Below, one piece after another: positions 15,384 through 21,963 of a stretch of DNA of 44,671 nucleotides. A model generated the notes under the pieces. It did no database searches. It saw nothing but the letters and a program-made list of their open reading frames with translations, and was not told the DNA's origin. The position numbers were made by a program, and so were the translations under genes. Origin of the DNA: Streptomyces sp. Ncost-T10-10d. Its GTDB lineage: Bacteria > Actinomycetota > Actinomycetes > Streptomycetales > Streptomycetaceae. Each line of letters opens with the position of its first letter. The stretch's first letter is position 1. The stretch covers positions 1-44,671 of the forward strand of contig NZ_FMDF01000209.1 in the NCBI RefSeq assembly GCF_900091955.1, written 5' to 3'.

Positions 15384-15385
15384 TC
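15365..15385 (+). repeat. attL: left copy of the sodN-tail direct repeat
   Basis: GGAGACCAAGAAGGCCTGATC spans the final sodN codons and stop. The copy at 17939-17959 differs at one base (C to T at the sixteenth position). An integrase remnant ends 6 bp inside this repeat. Together these mark it as the attachment site of an integrated element. Confidence 0.75.
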
Positions 15386-15390
15386 TCCTT

Positions 15391-15755
15391 CTAGGCCGCT
15401 TGACCTGCACTTTCGCGGGTCGTGCGGCTTAGCTGTCCGCACCCGGTCCGCAGGCTGCCGAGCACGGCGTCCATGACGGCCCGGGTGCGGTCTTCTTCCC
15501 CGGGCCACAGATGCGCGTAGATCCGCAGCGTGATGACGGCGGACGCGTGCCCGAGGACGAGCTGCACCTGCTTGACGCTCGCGCCGCCTGCGATGAGCGC
15601 GGAGGCGTAGAAGTGCCGCAGGTCGTGGGTGACCATGTGCGGCAGCTCGACGGCCTTACGGTCTTCCCGCTCGGCGGCCCCGTTCTCGGCCGCCTGGAGC
15701 GCCTTGCGAGCCCCGTTCCACTCGGTCTTCCACCGCCGGTAGTTCTCGGCGGTGA
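15391..15755 (-). pseudogene. Tyrosine recombinase (integrase) C-terminal remnant
   Basis: The last 86 or more residues of a phage/ICE-type integrase are intact. They include the HxLRH box (VTHDLRHFYASALIAGG), the second His in LVLGHASAVIT and the nucleophile Tyr in LRIYAHLW, followed by a typical ...DRTRAVMDAVLGSLR tail. The N-terminal arm-binding and core-binding domains and the first catalytic Arg are absent. Upstream the frame runs into phosphotransferase-like sequence. The exact junction is uncertain (roughly 15650-15755), because the segment ENYRRWKTEWNGARKALQAAEN could belong to either side. It is inactive as an integrase. Confidence 0.75.
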
Positions 15756-16005
15756 GCCCGCCGCGCGGGGCGAGGGCGTCGGGGGTGCCGCCGGCGGTGA
15801 CGTACTGCTCCAGGAAGACGCGCAGGCGCACGGGGTGCGGGGGCTCGATGGTGCCGTGCCAGCTGGCGAGGTCGAGCAGGCCGGGGCCGGTGAACGCGCG
15901 GGCGAAGTCCAGCAGCCGCCAGCCGCGCTCCCCGATCCAGCCGCGCTCCCCGATGTGGAGGCTGGTGGGGTGGAACTCGGAGTGCACCCAGCCGAACGGT
16001 CTGCC
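15756..16005 (-). pseudogene. Aminoglycoside-phosphotransferase-family fragment fused to the integrase remnant
   Basis: The segment FGWVHSEFHPTSLHIG...WRLLDFARAFTGPGLLDLASW recalls the catalytic and metal loops of APH/choline-kinase-like phosphotransferases (usually HGDFHP...DW/D...). Here the first loop reads HSEFHP, so the essential Asp is changed to Glu and the preceding Gly to Ser. N-terminal ATP-binding parts are missing, and an in-frame 18-bp tandem duplication (IGERGW twice) disrupts the domain. It is in frame with the downstream integrase tail, so a chimeric ORF exists, but activity is very unlikely. Confidence 0.55.
15920..15955 (-). repeat. In-frame 18-bp tandem duplication
   Basis: CAGCCGCGCTCCCCGATC (15920-15937) is followed directly by CAGCCGCGCTCCCCGATG (15938-15955), 17 of 18 identical. 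It duplicates the residues IGERGW inside the phosphotransferase fragment, a scar typical of replication slippage in decaying sequence. Confidence 0.75.
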
Positions 16006-16419
16006 GTGTACGCCTACTTCATCGACGGCCGGCTGTTCTGCGTCGCGGTCGACGCGGTCCACGGGCCCCAGGTGAGGCTCTGGGGACGGGAGCTGACCGC
16101 CTGCGTCCCAGCTGATCTGGAACGGTTCCTCTTGCACGCGCACAGGTGTGAGGTGCTCGATGTGTCCTACGGTCCGCGGGGGAACCCCGGAGTTAACGAG
16201 CTCGGCCTGGTGTTGCGGGCGCAGGAGGCCGCCAGAGGCGTGGTGACCCGACCGGTCATGGTGGGTCGGACCTGGGCAGACCGTTGCACAGACGACTGGG
16301 AAGGCGCGATCCCGGAGTGTGAATGGGTGGGTCGCCTGTGGCCCCATCAAGGTGAAACGGGATCGTGGCCTCCGCCCGGTCACAAGACTCAGTGGGGCGG
16401 CTGGCAACCTCCCTTCTAG
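16006..16419 (+). pseudogene. 5'-truncated gene for a hypothetical protein
   Basis: From about 16006 to the TAG at 16417-16419 the plus strand encodes convincing protein sequence (YAYFIDGRLFCVAVDAVHG, then RGNPGVNELGLVLRAQEA, MVGRTWADRCTDDWEGAIPE, C-terminus GGWQPPF). The residue composition, with Trp, Cys and Asn, is unlike shadow frames. The open frame upstream of 16006 is antisense to the phosphotransferase fragment, so the original start has been lost. I recognize it only as similar in style to Streptomyces hypothetical proteins. It is probably a remnant of element cargo. Confidence 0.5.
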
Positions 16420-16499
16420 TCTGTCCCCTTCCTGCGACGAGCCACCAGCGCATGGTGCTGGGCGGTCCGTTGTCCGACCTGCTGCCTATGCTTCGCCGC

Positions 16500-17771
16500 A
16501 TGCCGAACGAACTTGCGCCACTTCATGGCGTCGACGAGCAAACCTCCTGGCCGACTTCCGAGATGGTGGTCCACTACTCTGTCGCCGCTCCGAGTGAAGC
16601 GGAGGCTCGCTCGGTGGCCTCGGCACTGGCTCAACGCGGACACCGGTGGGTGACCGTGCGTCTGGTATATCTTCCGCATCTGGACCCCGGGAACCGACTG
16701 TTCGGCAAGCCCGAATTCTCCCGACCTGAGCTGGAGGGTTGGTGGAGCATCGACAGCGTCGTGGACGAAGAAGCTCCCGACCCGGCCTCGGAGTTTCACC
16801 AGCACGACTGCGAGAAGGTGGCGGTCGACGCCATCGGCAGAGCACACGGCGGTTTCTGGAACGGCGGATCTCTGGCTAATCGAGAGACCATGCTGCCTGG
16901 ATTCGACCACCGGGGGCTGGTCCATGAACTCGACCAGAAGCACGCCCATCACATTCGGCGCGACGTGATCTCAAGCTTCCCTCCGCCGACGGAGGAACCC
17001 GCCCCGGCCACGCCGCTTCAGTGCACCATCGTCGAACGTCCATTCCCACCCGTGCTGGAGTGTGCGCGACAGGTCGCCCGCGATCAGGAAGCTCAGCAGG
17101 GCACTCTGCCCGACGGAACTTCCTGGTGGCTCACCATCGAGGCCGACGGCTTCTCAGACGACCGCGAAGTCGTCTTCGAATTGGCCGACTCGGTCATGCA
17201 TCAGGGCACCTGCTACCCGCACACCGCCGACGAGATTCCCTTGCTGGCCGGTCTCGCATGTCACGAGGACATCCGTCCCGCGCATCGAGCCCTCTTCACC
17301 ACGTTCCTGTTCGAAGCGGCCACCATCGGGCAGCGTGTGGCTGCCTCCGGGGCCGACCGCAGAGTGGCCCTGGGCCTTCCACTGGAGGAGACAGCGGACG
17401 AACTTGCCGCCCGTCATGCGGTCGAAGCCGTGGCACCGTACCTTCTGGTCCGCTGGGACAGTGAGGACGAAGCCGTACAGTTCACCCTCGCCGCCCTCGC
17501 GGCAGCAACCCAGCACCGCGCCTCGGGTACACGCATCCGGCACTTGGCCGAGCGCTGGGCCACGGGGCCCCGAGCGGATGCTCTACGTCTTGCAGCTGCC
17601 CTGGCCGAAACCGACGACGCCGAGGTAGCCACCGTTCTCCGCGGCATCGTCGAGAGCGGTGTCATACGCCCCAACAGGGTCCCGAGTCCCCTCGCGCCAG
17701 CACGCGGCGCGGCGCTCAACCTGCTCAAAGCTCTGGTCGAGCGGGAGATGTCTCCTCTGCTGGCCCAATGA
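16500..17771 (+). CDS. Unknown protein encoded in the sodN-inserted element
   Basis: The protein is about 423 residues from ATG 16500. In-frame ATGs at 16488, 16452 and 16365 are also possible, and none has a clear ribosome-binding site. The N-terminal part (MVVHYSVAAPSEAEARSVASALAQRGHRWVTVRLV...WWSIDSV) weakly resembles RraB-like alpha/beta modules. The middle is rich in acidic residues and His (ELDQKHAHHIRRDV). The C-terminal third is alpha-helical (QFTLAALAAATQHRASGTRIRHLAERWATG..., LRLAAALAETDDAEVATVLRGIVE), suggestive of HEAT-like repeats. There is no membrane segment or nuclease motif. Lower GC than neighbours supports acquisition with the element. I assign no function. Confidence 0.75.
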   Translation: MPNELAPLHGVDEQTSWPTSEMVVHYSVAAPSEAEARSVASALAQRGHRWVTVRLVYLPHLDPGNRLFGKPEFSRPELEGWWSIDSVVDEEAPDPASEFHQHDCEKVAVDAIGRAHGGFWNGGSLANRETMLPGFDHRGLVHELDQKHAHHIRRDVISSFPPPTEEPAPATPLQCTIVERPFPPVLECARQVARDQEAQQGTLPDGTSWWLTIEADGFSDDREVVFELADSVMHQGTCYPHTADEIPLLAGLACHEDIRPAHRALFTTFLFEAATIGQRVAASGADRRVALGLPLEETADELAARHAVEAVAPYLLVRWDSEDEAVQFTLAALAAATQHRASGTRIRHLAERWATGPRADALRLAAALAETDDAEVATVLRGIVESGVIRPNRVPSPLAPARGAALNLLKALVEREMSPLLAQ

Positions 17772-17938
17772 GGCAGCGCTGCTGGTTCGCCCTGATCCGC
17801 AACCGCGCCGGCAGTCCGCACACAGTCCGCAGGACACCCGATAGGGACCGTCGTACCCCATCGCCAGCCATCACCAAAAGGCCAGGTCAGCGCCCCACAG
17901 GGAAGATCCCCGCAGGTCACCGGCCCGGCCCGTTACTA

Positions 17939-17959
17939 GGAGACCAAGAAGGCTTGATC
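17939..17959 (+). repeat. attR: right copy of the sodN-tail direct repeat
   Basis: GGAGACCAAGAAGGCTTGATC repeats the end of sodN with one synonymous change (GCC to GCT) and again encodes ETKKA-stop in the corresponding frame. Immediately beyond it lies a strong terminator that was presumably the original sodN terminator. Confidence 0.75.
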
Positions 17960-18007
17960 GCCCCGCCCTGGCGACCGCGGCTCCGCCGCAGGCCGGACGG
18001 ACAATCA

Positions 18008-18042
18008 GAAGGGCCCGACCGCTTCGACCGGTCGGGCCCTTC
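18008..18042 (+). terminator. Probable original sodN terminator
   Basis: GAAGGGCCCGACCG (18008-18021) pairs perfectly over 14 bp with CGGTCGGGCCCTTC (18029-18042) around a 7-base loop. It starts 49 bp after the right sodN-tail repeat. In the uninterrupted locus it would therefore have ended the sodN transcript. Confidence 0.7.
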
Positions 18043-18096
18043 CGCGTTCCCGGAACGTCCGGAGACGTACGGGAGATGCCGTCAGCCGTTCGACTG

Positions 18097-18214
18097 CGGG
18101 GCCGGCGGGATTCGAACCCGCGGACGGGGCGGGCAGATCCGCCCGAACCCCCTCAGTCGGCATGAGGGGGACCTCCCGCACGCCGATCGCAATGGGCCGC
18201 TCTGCCACGGCTCC
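18097..18214 (-). tRNA. tRNA-like gene with abnormal anticodon region (possibly a tRNA pseudogene)
   Basis: Read on the minus strand, GGAGCCG (18214 leftward) pairs with CGGCCCC ending at 18098 (one A-C mismatch; two further pairs extend the stem to 9 bp). A D arm follows (GCAG / TTGC with an AGCGGCC-type loop). There is a canonical T arm (GCGGG-TTCGAAT-CCCGC) and a class II-like variable hairpin (CGGGC-GGATCT-GCCCG). The anticodon arm is not normal. A stem matching ATCGG with CCGAC encloses 22 bases instead of 7, because a GC-rich palindrome (CCCCCTCA/TGAGGGGG) sits there. No CCA is encoded. Identity cannot be assigned. Confidence 0.5.
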
Positions 18215-18222
18215 GCAACCTG

Positions 18223-18240
18223 CGGGACTGCGCAGTCCCG
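18223..18240. repeat. 18-bp perfect palindrome upstream of the tRNA-like gene
   Basis: CGGGACTGCGCAGTCCCG is fully self-complementary with no loop. It begins 8 bp upstream of the tRNA-like 5' end, in its promoter region. It could be an operator or a cruciform-forming element. Confidence 0.6.
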
Positions 18241-18554
18241 TTCCGGGGAGCGTAAGGTCAACACCCGGCAGGAGCCAGCCGTTTGTCCGGCCCGGGGCCG
18301 TCACTCCGGTCCGCTTCCCGGCTGCGATGCTGTCCGTCACCGCCGGAACCATGTGGAGCCGGACGGCTCCGATCCCCTTCTTCATACGCGGCGGACGGGA
18401 ATGATCCCGGCCCGGCCCGGACGCCCGCTGAGCCACGGCTGTCCGCCACCGGCCGGGGCATCACGGATGCCCCCGATGAGTTTCCGGTACGGGATCAGTC
18501 GGTATGGGTGGACATGCGCACACAACGGACATGCGCACACGACAGGAGACAGCA
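18241..18554. other. Non-coding stretch before the VOC gene, with a 14-bp direct repeat
   Basis: No gene is supportable in about 310 bp; ORFs on either strand lack coding character. Near its end GGACATGCGCACAC occurs twice (18510-18523 and 18527-18540), 17 bp apart from start to start. The repeats lie just before the AGGAGA ribosome-binding site of the VOC gene. They are candidate regulator half-sites. Confidence 0.6.
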
Positions 18555-19034
18555 ATGACCACCGAGGGCTTCACCACATGTCTGTGGTTCGACGGGCAGG
18601 CCGAGGAGGCGGCGGAGTACTACCTCTCGGTCTTCAAGAACTCGCGTCTCGGCAGGATCGGCCGCTACACCGAAGCAGGGCCCGGGCCCGCCGGATCGGC
18701 GATGGCGGTCGAGTTCGAGATCAACGGCCAGAAGTTCGTAGGGCTGAACGGCGGGCCGCAGTTCACCTTCAACGAGTCCATCTCGTTCCAGATCCGCTGC
18801 TCGGACCAGAACGAGGTGGACTACTACTGGAGATGTCTCACCGACGGGGGCGAAGAGGGGCCCTGCGGCTGGCTGAAGGACAGATACGGCGTCTCCTGGC
18901 AGGTCGTCCCCGAGGTGCTCATCGATCTGATCAGCGACCAGGACGCCGAGAAGGCCGCGCGGACCACCGCGGCGATGATGACCATGAAGAAGCTGGACAT
19001 CGCCGCGCTGCAGAACGTGCACGACGGGGGCTGA
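18555..19034 (+). CDS. VOC superfamily protein (PhnB-like 3-demethylubiquinone-9 3-methyltransferase fold)
   Basis: The 159-residue protein begins TTCLWFDGQAEEAAEYYLSVFKNSRLG, the hallmark start of the PhnB/3-dmu-9_3-mt branch of the vicinal-oxygen-chelate fold. GLNGGPQFTFNESISFQIRC and a WLKDRYGVSWQVVPEVL box follow. The family is often misnamed methyltransferase or bleomycin-resistance-like. Actual substrates are mostly unknown. AGGAGA lies just upstream of ATG 18555. The gene converges with the MFS gene across a hairpin terminator. Confidence 0.88.
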   Translation: MTTEGFTTCLWFDGQAEEAAEYYLSVFKNSRLGRIGRYTEAGPGPAGSAMAVEFEINGQKFVGLNGGPQFTFNESISFQIRCSDQNEVDYYWRCLTDGGEEGPCGWLKDRYGVSWQVVPEVLIDLISDQDAEKAARTTAAMMTMKKLDIAALQNVHDGG

Positions 19035-19043
19035 CAGGGCGGG

Positions 19044-19074
19044 GATGCCGGCCGGGATCGATCCGTCCGGCATC
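19044..19074. terminator. Bidirectional terminator between the VOC and MFS genes
   Basis: GATGCCGG (19044-19051) pairs with CCGGCATC (19067-19074). The 15-base loop contains the palindrome GGATCGATCC. It occupies the 68-bp gap between convergent genes. Confidence 0.5.
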
Positions 19075-19102
19075 TCCGCATCATCGGCGGGCGGGCCGTT
19101 GC

Positions 19103-20575
19103 TCACCGACGCGTGCCACCACCTGCTCGACGCGGACCGAGGAAGGCGCCGGCGAGCAGGGCGCCGGCCAGGACCAGTGCCGAGTCGACCAGGATCGCGA
19201 CCGAGACTCCCGACAGGACACCCTCGGGTCCGGTGTCACCGAGGGTGGACATCCGGGCGGTGGCGACGGCGCTCATCACCGGGATGCCCATGGTGATGCC
19301 GACCTGCTGGGTCATGGTGGCGAGGCCGGTGGCCAGGCCCTGTTCCTCGTCGGGAAGACCGGACGTCGCGGTGACCATGAAGCCGACGATCATCAGCATG
19401 TTGCCCATGCCGCCGATGAAGGTGGCCACGAGCAGAAGCCAGATCCAGGCCCCCGATGTCCCGAGCGCCACCAGGGAGAGCGTGGCGACGGCCTGGATGG
19501 CGCCGCCGGTGGCGATGGTCGTGCGGCTGCCGTACCGGCCGACCGCACGGCCGCCGAACGCACCGCCGATCACGGTGCCGATGCCCAGGACGCCGAAGGC
19601 GAGACCGGTGGCGAGCGGTGAGTAGCCGAGGACTTCCTGCAGATAGAGAGTGAGCAGGAAGACCAGTGAGGTCTCGGTGACGAAGGCGATCAGGCCGGCG
19701 GTATTGCCCCAGATGACGCTGCGCCGCTTCAGGACGCGTACGGGGACCAGGGGCGCCGTGGCCCTCTTCTCGACGGACCAGAAGCCGAGGAGGAGCGCGA
19801 GACCTGCGAGGAGTGCGACCAGGGTGGTGGGCGTGGTCCAGCCGGACTCACCGGCCTGGGTCAGTCCGTAGACGAGCAGCAGCAGTCCGCCGGTGACGGT
19901 CACGGCTCCGGGGACATCGAGCCGGGGCCGTCGTGCGGGGCGCGAGTCGGTGATGACGGCCGGGGCGAGGGAGGCCACCAGGGCGGCCACGGGCACGTTG
20001 ACGAAGAAGGCCCAGCGCCAGGAGAGCAGATCGGTGAGCAGGCCGCCGAGGATGGCTCCGGCGGTGAATCCGGCGGACATCAGTGCGCCGTTGAGACCCA
20101 GCGCGCGTTCCCGCAGCGGGCCTTCCTTGAAGGCCGTGGTCAGCAGCGCGAGTCCGGCCGGGGTGACCGCCGCCGTGGCGAGACCCTGCAACACCCGGGC
20201 GGTGAGCAGAACTTCGGGCGAGGTGGCGAGACCGCCCAGAGCGGAGGAGAGACCGAGTACGACCATGCCGCCCAGGAACAGCCGTTTACGGCCCACGAGA
20301 TCGGCGACGCGGCCGAACAGCAGGGTGAAGCCGGCGGCGGCGAGCGCGAACGCGGTGGCGATCCACTGCAGGCGGGAGAGGGAGAAGCCGAGGCCCTCGC
20401 CGACAACCGGCAGTGCGACGTTCAGGATCGAGAAGTCCACGGCGATCATGAACTGGGCGCCGAGGAGAAGAGCGAGGACCAGCTTCTGCCGTCCGGTCAT
20501 GCGGATTTTCGGGGACGGCGCGACGGGAGCGCCATCCATGATGTCGGGAGACTGGGCCCGGCTGGGTGCGGACAT
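19103..20575 (-). CDS. MFS transporter, DHA2-type drug:proton antiporter
   Basis: The 490-residue protein is highly hydrophobic with about 14 predicted helices. It starts RQKLVLALLLGAQFMIAVDFSILNVALP, which contains the motif-D1-like D-x-S-I-V/L-N-VALP typical of DHA2 exporters. It also has a loop motif A (GRVADLVGRKRLFLGG, about residues 75-90) and an antiporter-type motif C region (LGLNGALMSAGFTAGAILGGLL). It probably exports a toxic or signalling small molecule. It is divergent from a TetR gene, with two matching operators between them, the classic repressor/efflux pair. The inducer is unknown. Confidence 0.88.
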   Translation of the reverse strand: MSAPSRAQSPDIMDGAPVAPSPKIRMTGRQKLVLALLLGAQFMIAVDFSILNVALPVVGEGLGFSLSRLQWIATAFALAAAGFTLLFGRVADLVGRKRLFLGGMVVLGLSSALGGLATSPEVLLTARVLQGLATAAVTPAGLALLTTAFKEGPLRERALGLNGALMSAGFTAGAILGGLLTDLLSWRWAFFVNVPVAALVASLAPAVITDSRPARRPRLDVPGAVTVTGGLLLLVYGLTQAGESGWTTPTTLVALLAGLALLLGFWSVEKRATAPLVPVRVLKRRSVIWGNTAGLIAFVTETSLVFLLTLYLQEVLGYSPLATGLAFGVLGIGTVIGGAFGGRAVGRYGSRTTIATGGAIQAVATLSLVALGTSGAWIWLLLVATFIGGMGNMLMIVGFMVTATSGLPDEEQGLATGLATMTQQVGITMGIPVMSAVATARMSTLGDTGPEGVLSGVSVAILVDSALVLAGALLAGAFLGPRRAGGGTRR

Positions 20576-20600
20576 GGCTGTCCTTCCTCAGAGAGAGGTG

Positions 20601-20679
20601 TTAATGGGACTACTGTTCCGTTAATGTGAGAGTCACCGTAGCAGAGGAAGCATTACTAATGGAACTGGAGACCCGTTAT
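20601..20679. promoter_or_regulatory. Two TetR-type operators in the MFS/TetR divergent promoter
   Basis: TTAATGGGAC-TACT-GTTCCGTTAA (20601-20624) is an imperfect palindrome with 8/10 matching arm positions and a 4-bp spacer. A second, weaker copy of the same architecture, CTAATGGAAC-TGGA-GACCCGTTAT (20656-20679, 6/10), reaches the start codon of tetR. Shared TAAYGGRAC half-sites support one regulator acting on both genes. Confidence 0.55.
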
Positions 20680-21289
20680 GACGTCTGAGGGTGTGGAGCC
20701 CGGGACCGTCCGGCCCGGTGGCCGTACCGCCCGGGTCCGTGAATCGGTCCTGCGGGCCGCGGGCGACGCCCTGGCCGAGCACGGTTTCGACCGCCTGGAC
20801 CTCGCCGATGTCGCGCGCCGCGCGGAAGTCGGCAAGACGACCGTCTACCGGCGCTGGTCCACCCCCACCGGCCTGATCGCCGACCTGCTCGACGACATGG
20901 CCGAGCAGTCCTCACCCCGTACGGACACGGGTTCTCTGGCCGAAGACCTCCGGGCCAATGCGCGGCTGGTGGTCACCACCCTCACCGACCCACGGCAGGG
21001 CGCCCTCTTCAAGTCCGTGATCGCCGCGGCGACCTGCGACCCGCGCACGGCCGAGGCCCTGCACCGCTTCTACGCGATCCGCATCAAGGAGTGGTCCGGC
21101 TGCGTCACCGAGGCCGTCGAGCGCGGGGAACTGCCCGCGGGCACGGACGCGGACGAGGTGATCCGCGCCGTATCGGCCCCCCTCTACTACCGGCTGCTGG
21201 CCAGCGGCGACCCGCTCGACGAGGCGGCGGCGGATCGTGCCGCCTCAGCCGCGGCCGCGGCGGCACGGGCGGGCGCGTACGTGAGGTGA
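20678..21289 (+). CDS. TetR/AcrR family transcriptional repressor
   Basis: The 203-residue protein has an N-terminal TetR HTH (VRESVLRAAGDALAEHGFDRLDLADVARRAEVGKTTVYRRWSTPTGLIADLL, residues about 20-72). A helical ligand-binding domain follows, including a TetR_C-like region ending LYYRLLASGDPLDEAAADR. Pairing with the divergent MFS exporter indicates control of efflux, with ligand release of the repressor. The second operator overlaps its own ATG, so autoregulation is expected. No clear Shine-Dalgarno precedes the ATG except GGAGAC about 8 bases upstream. Confidence 0.88.
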   Translation: MTSEGVEPGTVRPGGRTARVRESVLRAAGDALAEHGFDRLDLADVARRAEVGKTTVYRRWSTPTGLIADLLDDMAEQSSPRTDTGSLAEDLRANARLVVTTLTDPRQGALFKSVIAAATCDPRTAEALHRFYAIRIKEWSGCVTEAVERGELPAGTDADEVIRAVSAPLYYRLLASGDPLDEAAADRAASAAAAAARAGAYVR

Positions 21290-21296
21290 GGGGTGG

Positions 21297-21920
21297 TCAG
21301 TCGGCCGGGTGGGCACGCAGACGTGCCGCCCACGGGTGGTCGGCGCCCTGGGCCAATGTGATCGTCTCGGTCAGCCAGGCACGCTGGTCCGCGGTGAGGG
21401 TCGGCAGTGCCGTCGCGAAGTCCTGTTCGTCCTTGGGCCGCGGGGACTTGGCCTTGTACAGGAGCTGTACCTCGGGACAGAGGTACGGGACGCCGTCCTT
21501 CGAGACCCGGCCGAGCCGGTCGAGCGGGAGCCGGATGCGGGGATCGCGGCGGAACAGCCAGTCGGTGCCCTCCACGTCGTCGAGCATGAGCTGGATGCGC
21601 CAGGGCTCGGCGGGCCCGGGGCGGCACCAGATGTCATGGACGTGACGCGGCAGGACCTCGCCGGGGAGCCAGGGGCGCAGGGCGCCGGGAGGATCGGCGG
21701 CCCACCACTCCCAGCCCGCCAGGATCTGCTGAGCGGTGAGCTGGTCGCGGCGGAGCAGGAGTACGTCGATGTCGCCGTGGTCCCGGAAGGTGTGGCCCAC
21801 GGCGAGTTCGACCGCGTATCCGCCCGCGATCCACCAGGGGACACGCAACGGGGCGAAGAGGCGGGCGGCCTCTTCGAGCGGGGCCGGATCCCACGGGCCC
21901 CAGGGGGTTTCCGTACGCAT
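21297..21920 (-). CDS. Nucleotidyltransferase-fold protein, ANT(2'')-like
   Basis: The roughly 207-residue protein begins with a WDP...LFAPLRVPWWIAGGYAVELAVG segment and the catalytic DxD-type motif GDIDVLLLRRDQ (about residues 47-58). LPRHVHDIWCRPG and a helical C-terminus follow. The layout resembles aminoglycoside adenylyltransferase AadB-type enzymes and related nucleotidyltransferase-domain proteins in soil actinomycetes. A resistance function is not shown. ATG 21920 fits the family N-terminus. An in-frame ATG at 21959 would add 13 residues. It lies downstream of the NmrA-like gene on the same strand and may be co-transcribed. Confidence 0.75.
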   Translation of the reverse strand: MRTETPWGPWDPAPLEEAARLFAPLRVPWWIAGGYAVELAVGHTFRDHGDIDVLLLRRDQLTAQQILAGWEWWAADPPGALRPWLPGEVLPRHVHDIWCRPGPAEPWRIQLMLDDVEGTDWLFRRDPRIRLPLDRLGRVSKDGVPYLCPEVQLLYKAKSPRPKDEQDFATALPTLTADQRAWLTETITLAQGADHPWAARLRAHPAD

Positions 21921-21963
21921 GGACTGCGGCCCCTCTCCTCTTCCGGTGTCGCCCGCCATGGGA

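Larger units (their letters stand above)
15365..17959. mobile_element. Degenerate integrative element inserted at the 3' end of sodN
   Basis: The 2.6-kb segment is bounded by 20/21-bp direct repeats. Inside the left end lies the catalytic C-terminus of a tyrosine recombinase whose stop abuts the repeat, the usual placement in actinomycete integrative elements. The segment also contains a phosphotransferase remnant, a 5'-truncated gene and one intact ORF. Lines sampled within 16.6-17.2 kb are about 62-63% GC, clearly below neighbouring core genes. No replication or transfer genes remain, so it cannot move by itself. Integration preserved the sodN reading frame and stop because the repeat recreates them, but separated sodN from its terminator at 18008. 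Confidence 0.7.

Noticed and set aside
18097..18214. Assigning the tRNA-like gene to Arg (CCG) or Met/Ile (CAT)
   Set aside because: Either choice needs a non-canonical loop without U33 or with the wrong length; the anticodon cannot be assigned honestly.
18005..18436. 143-residue minus-strand ORF
   Set aside because: It covers the sodN terminator and tRNA-like gene and has no protein-like pattern.
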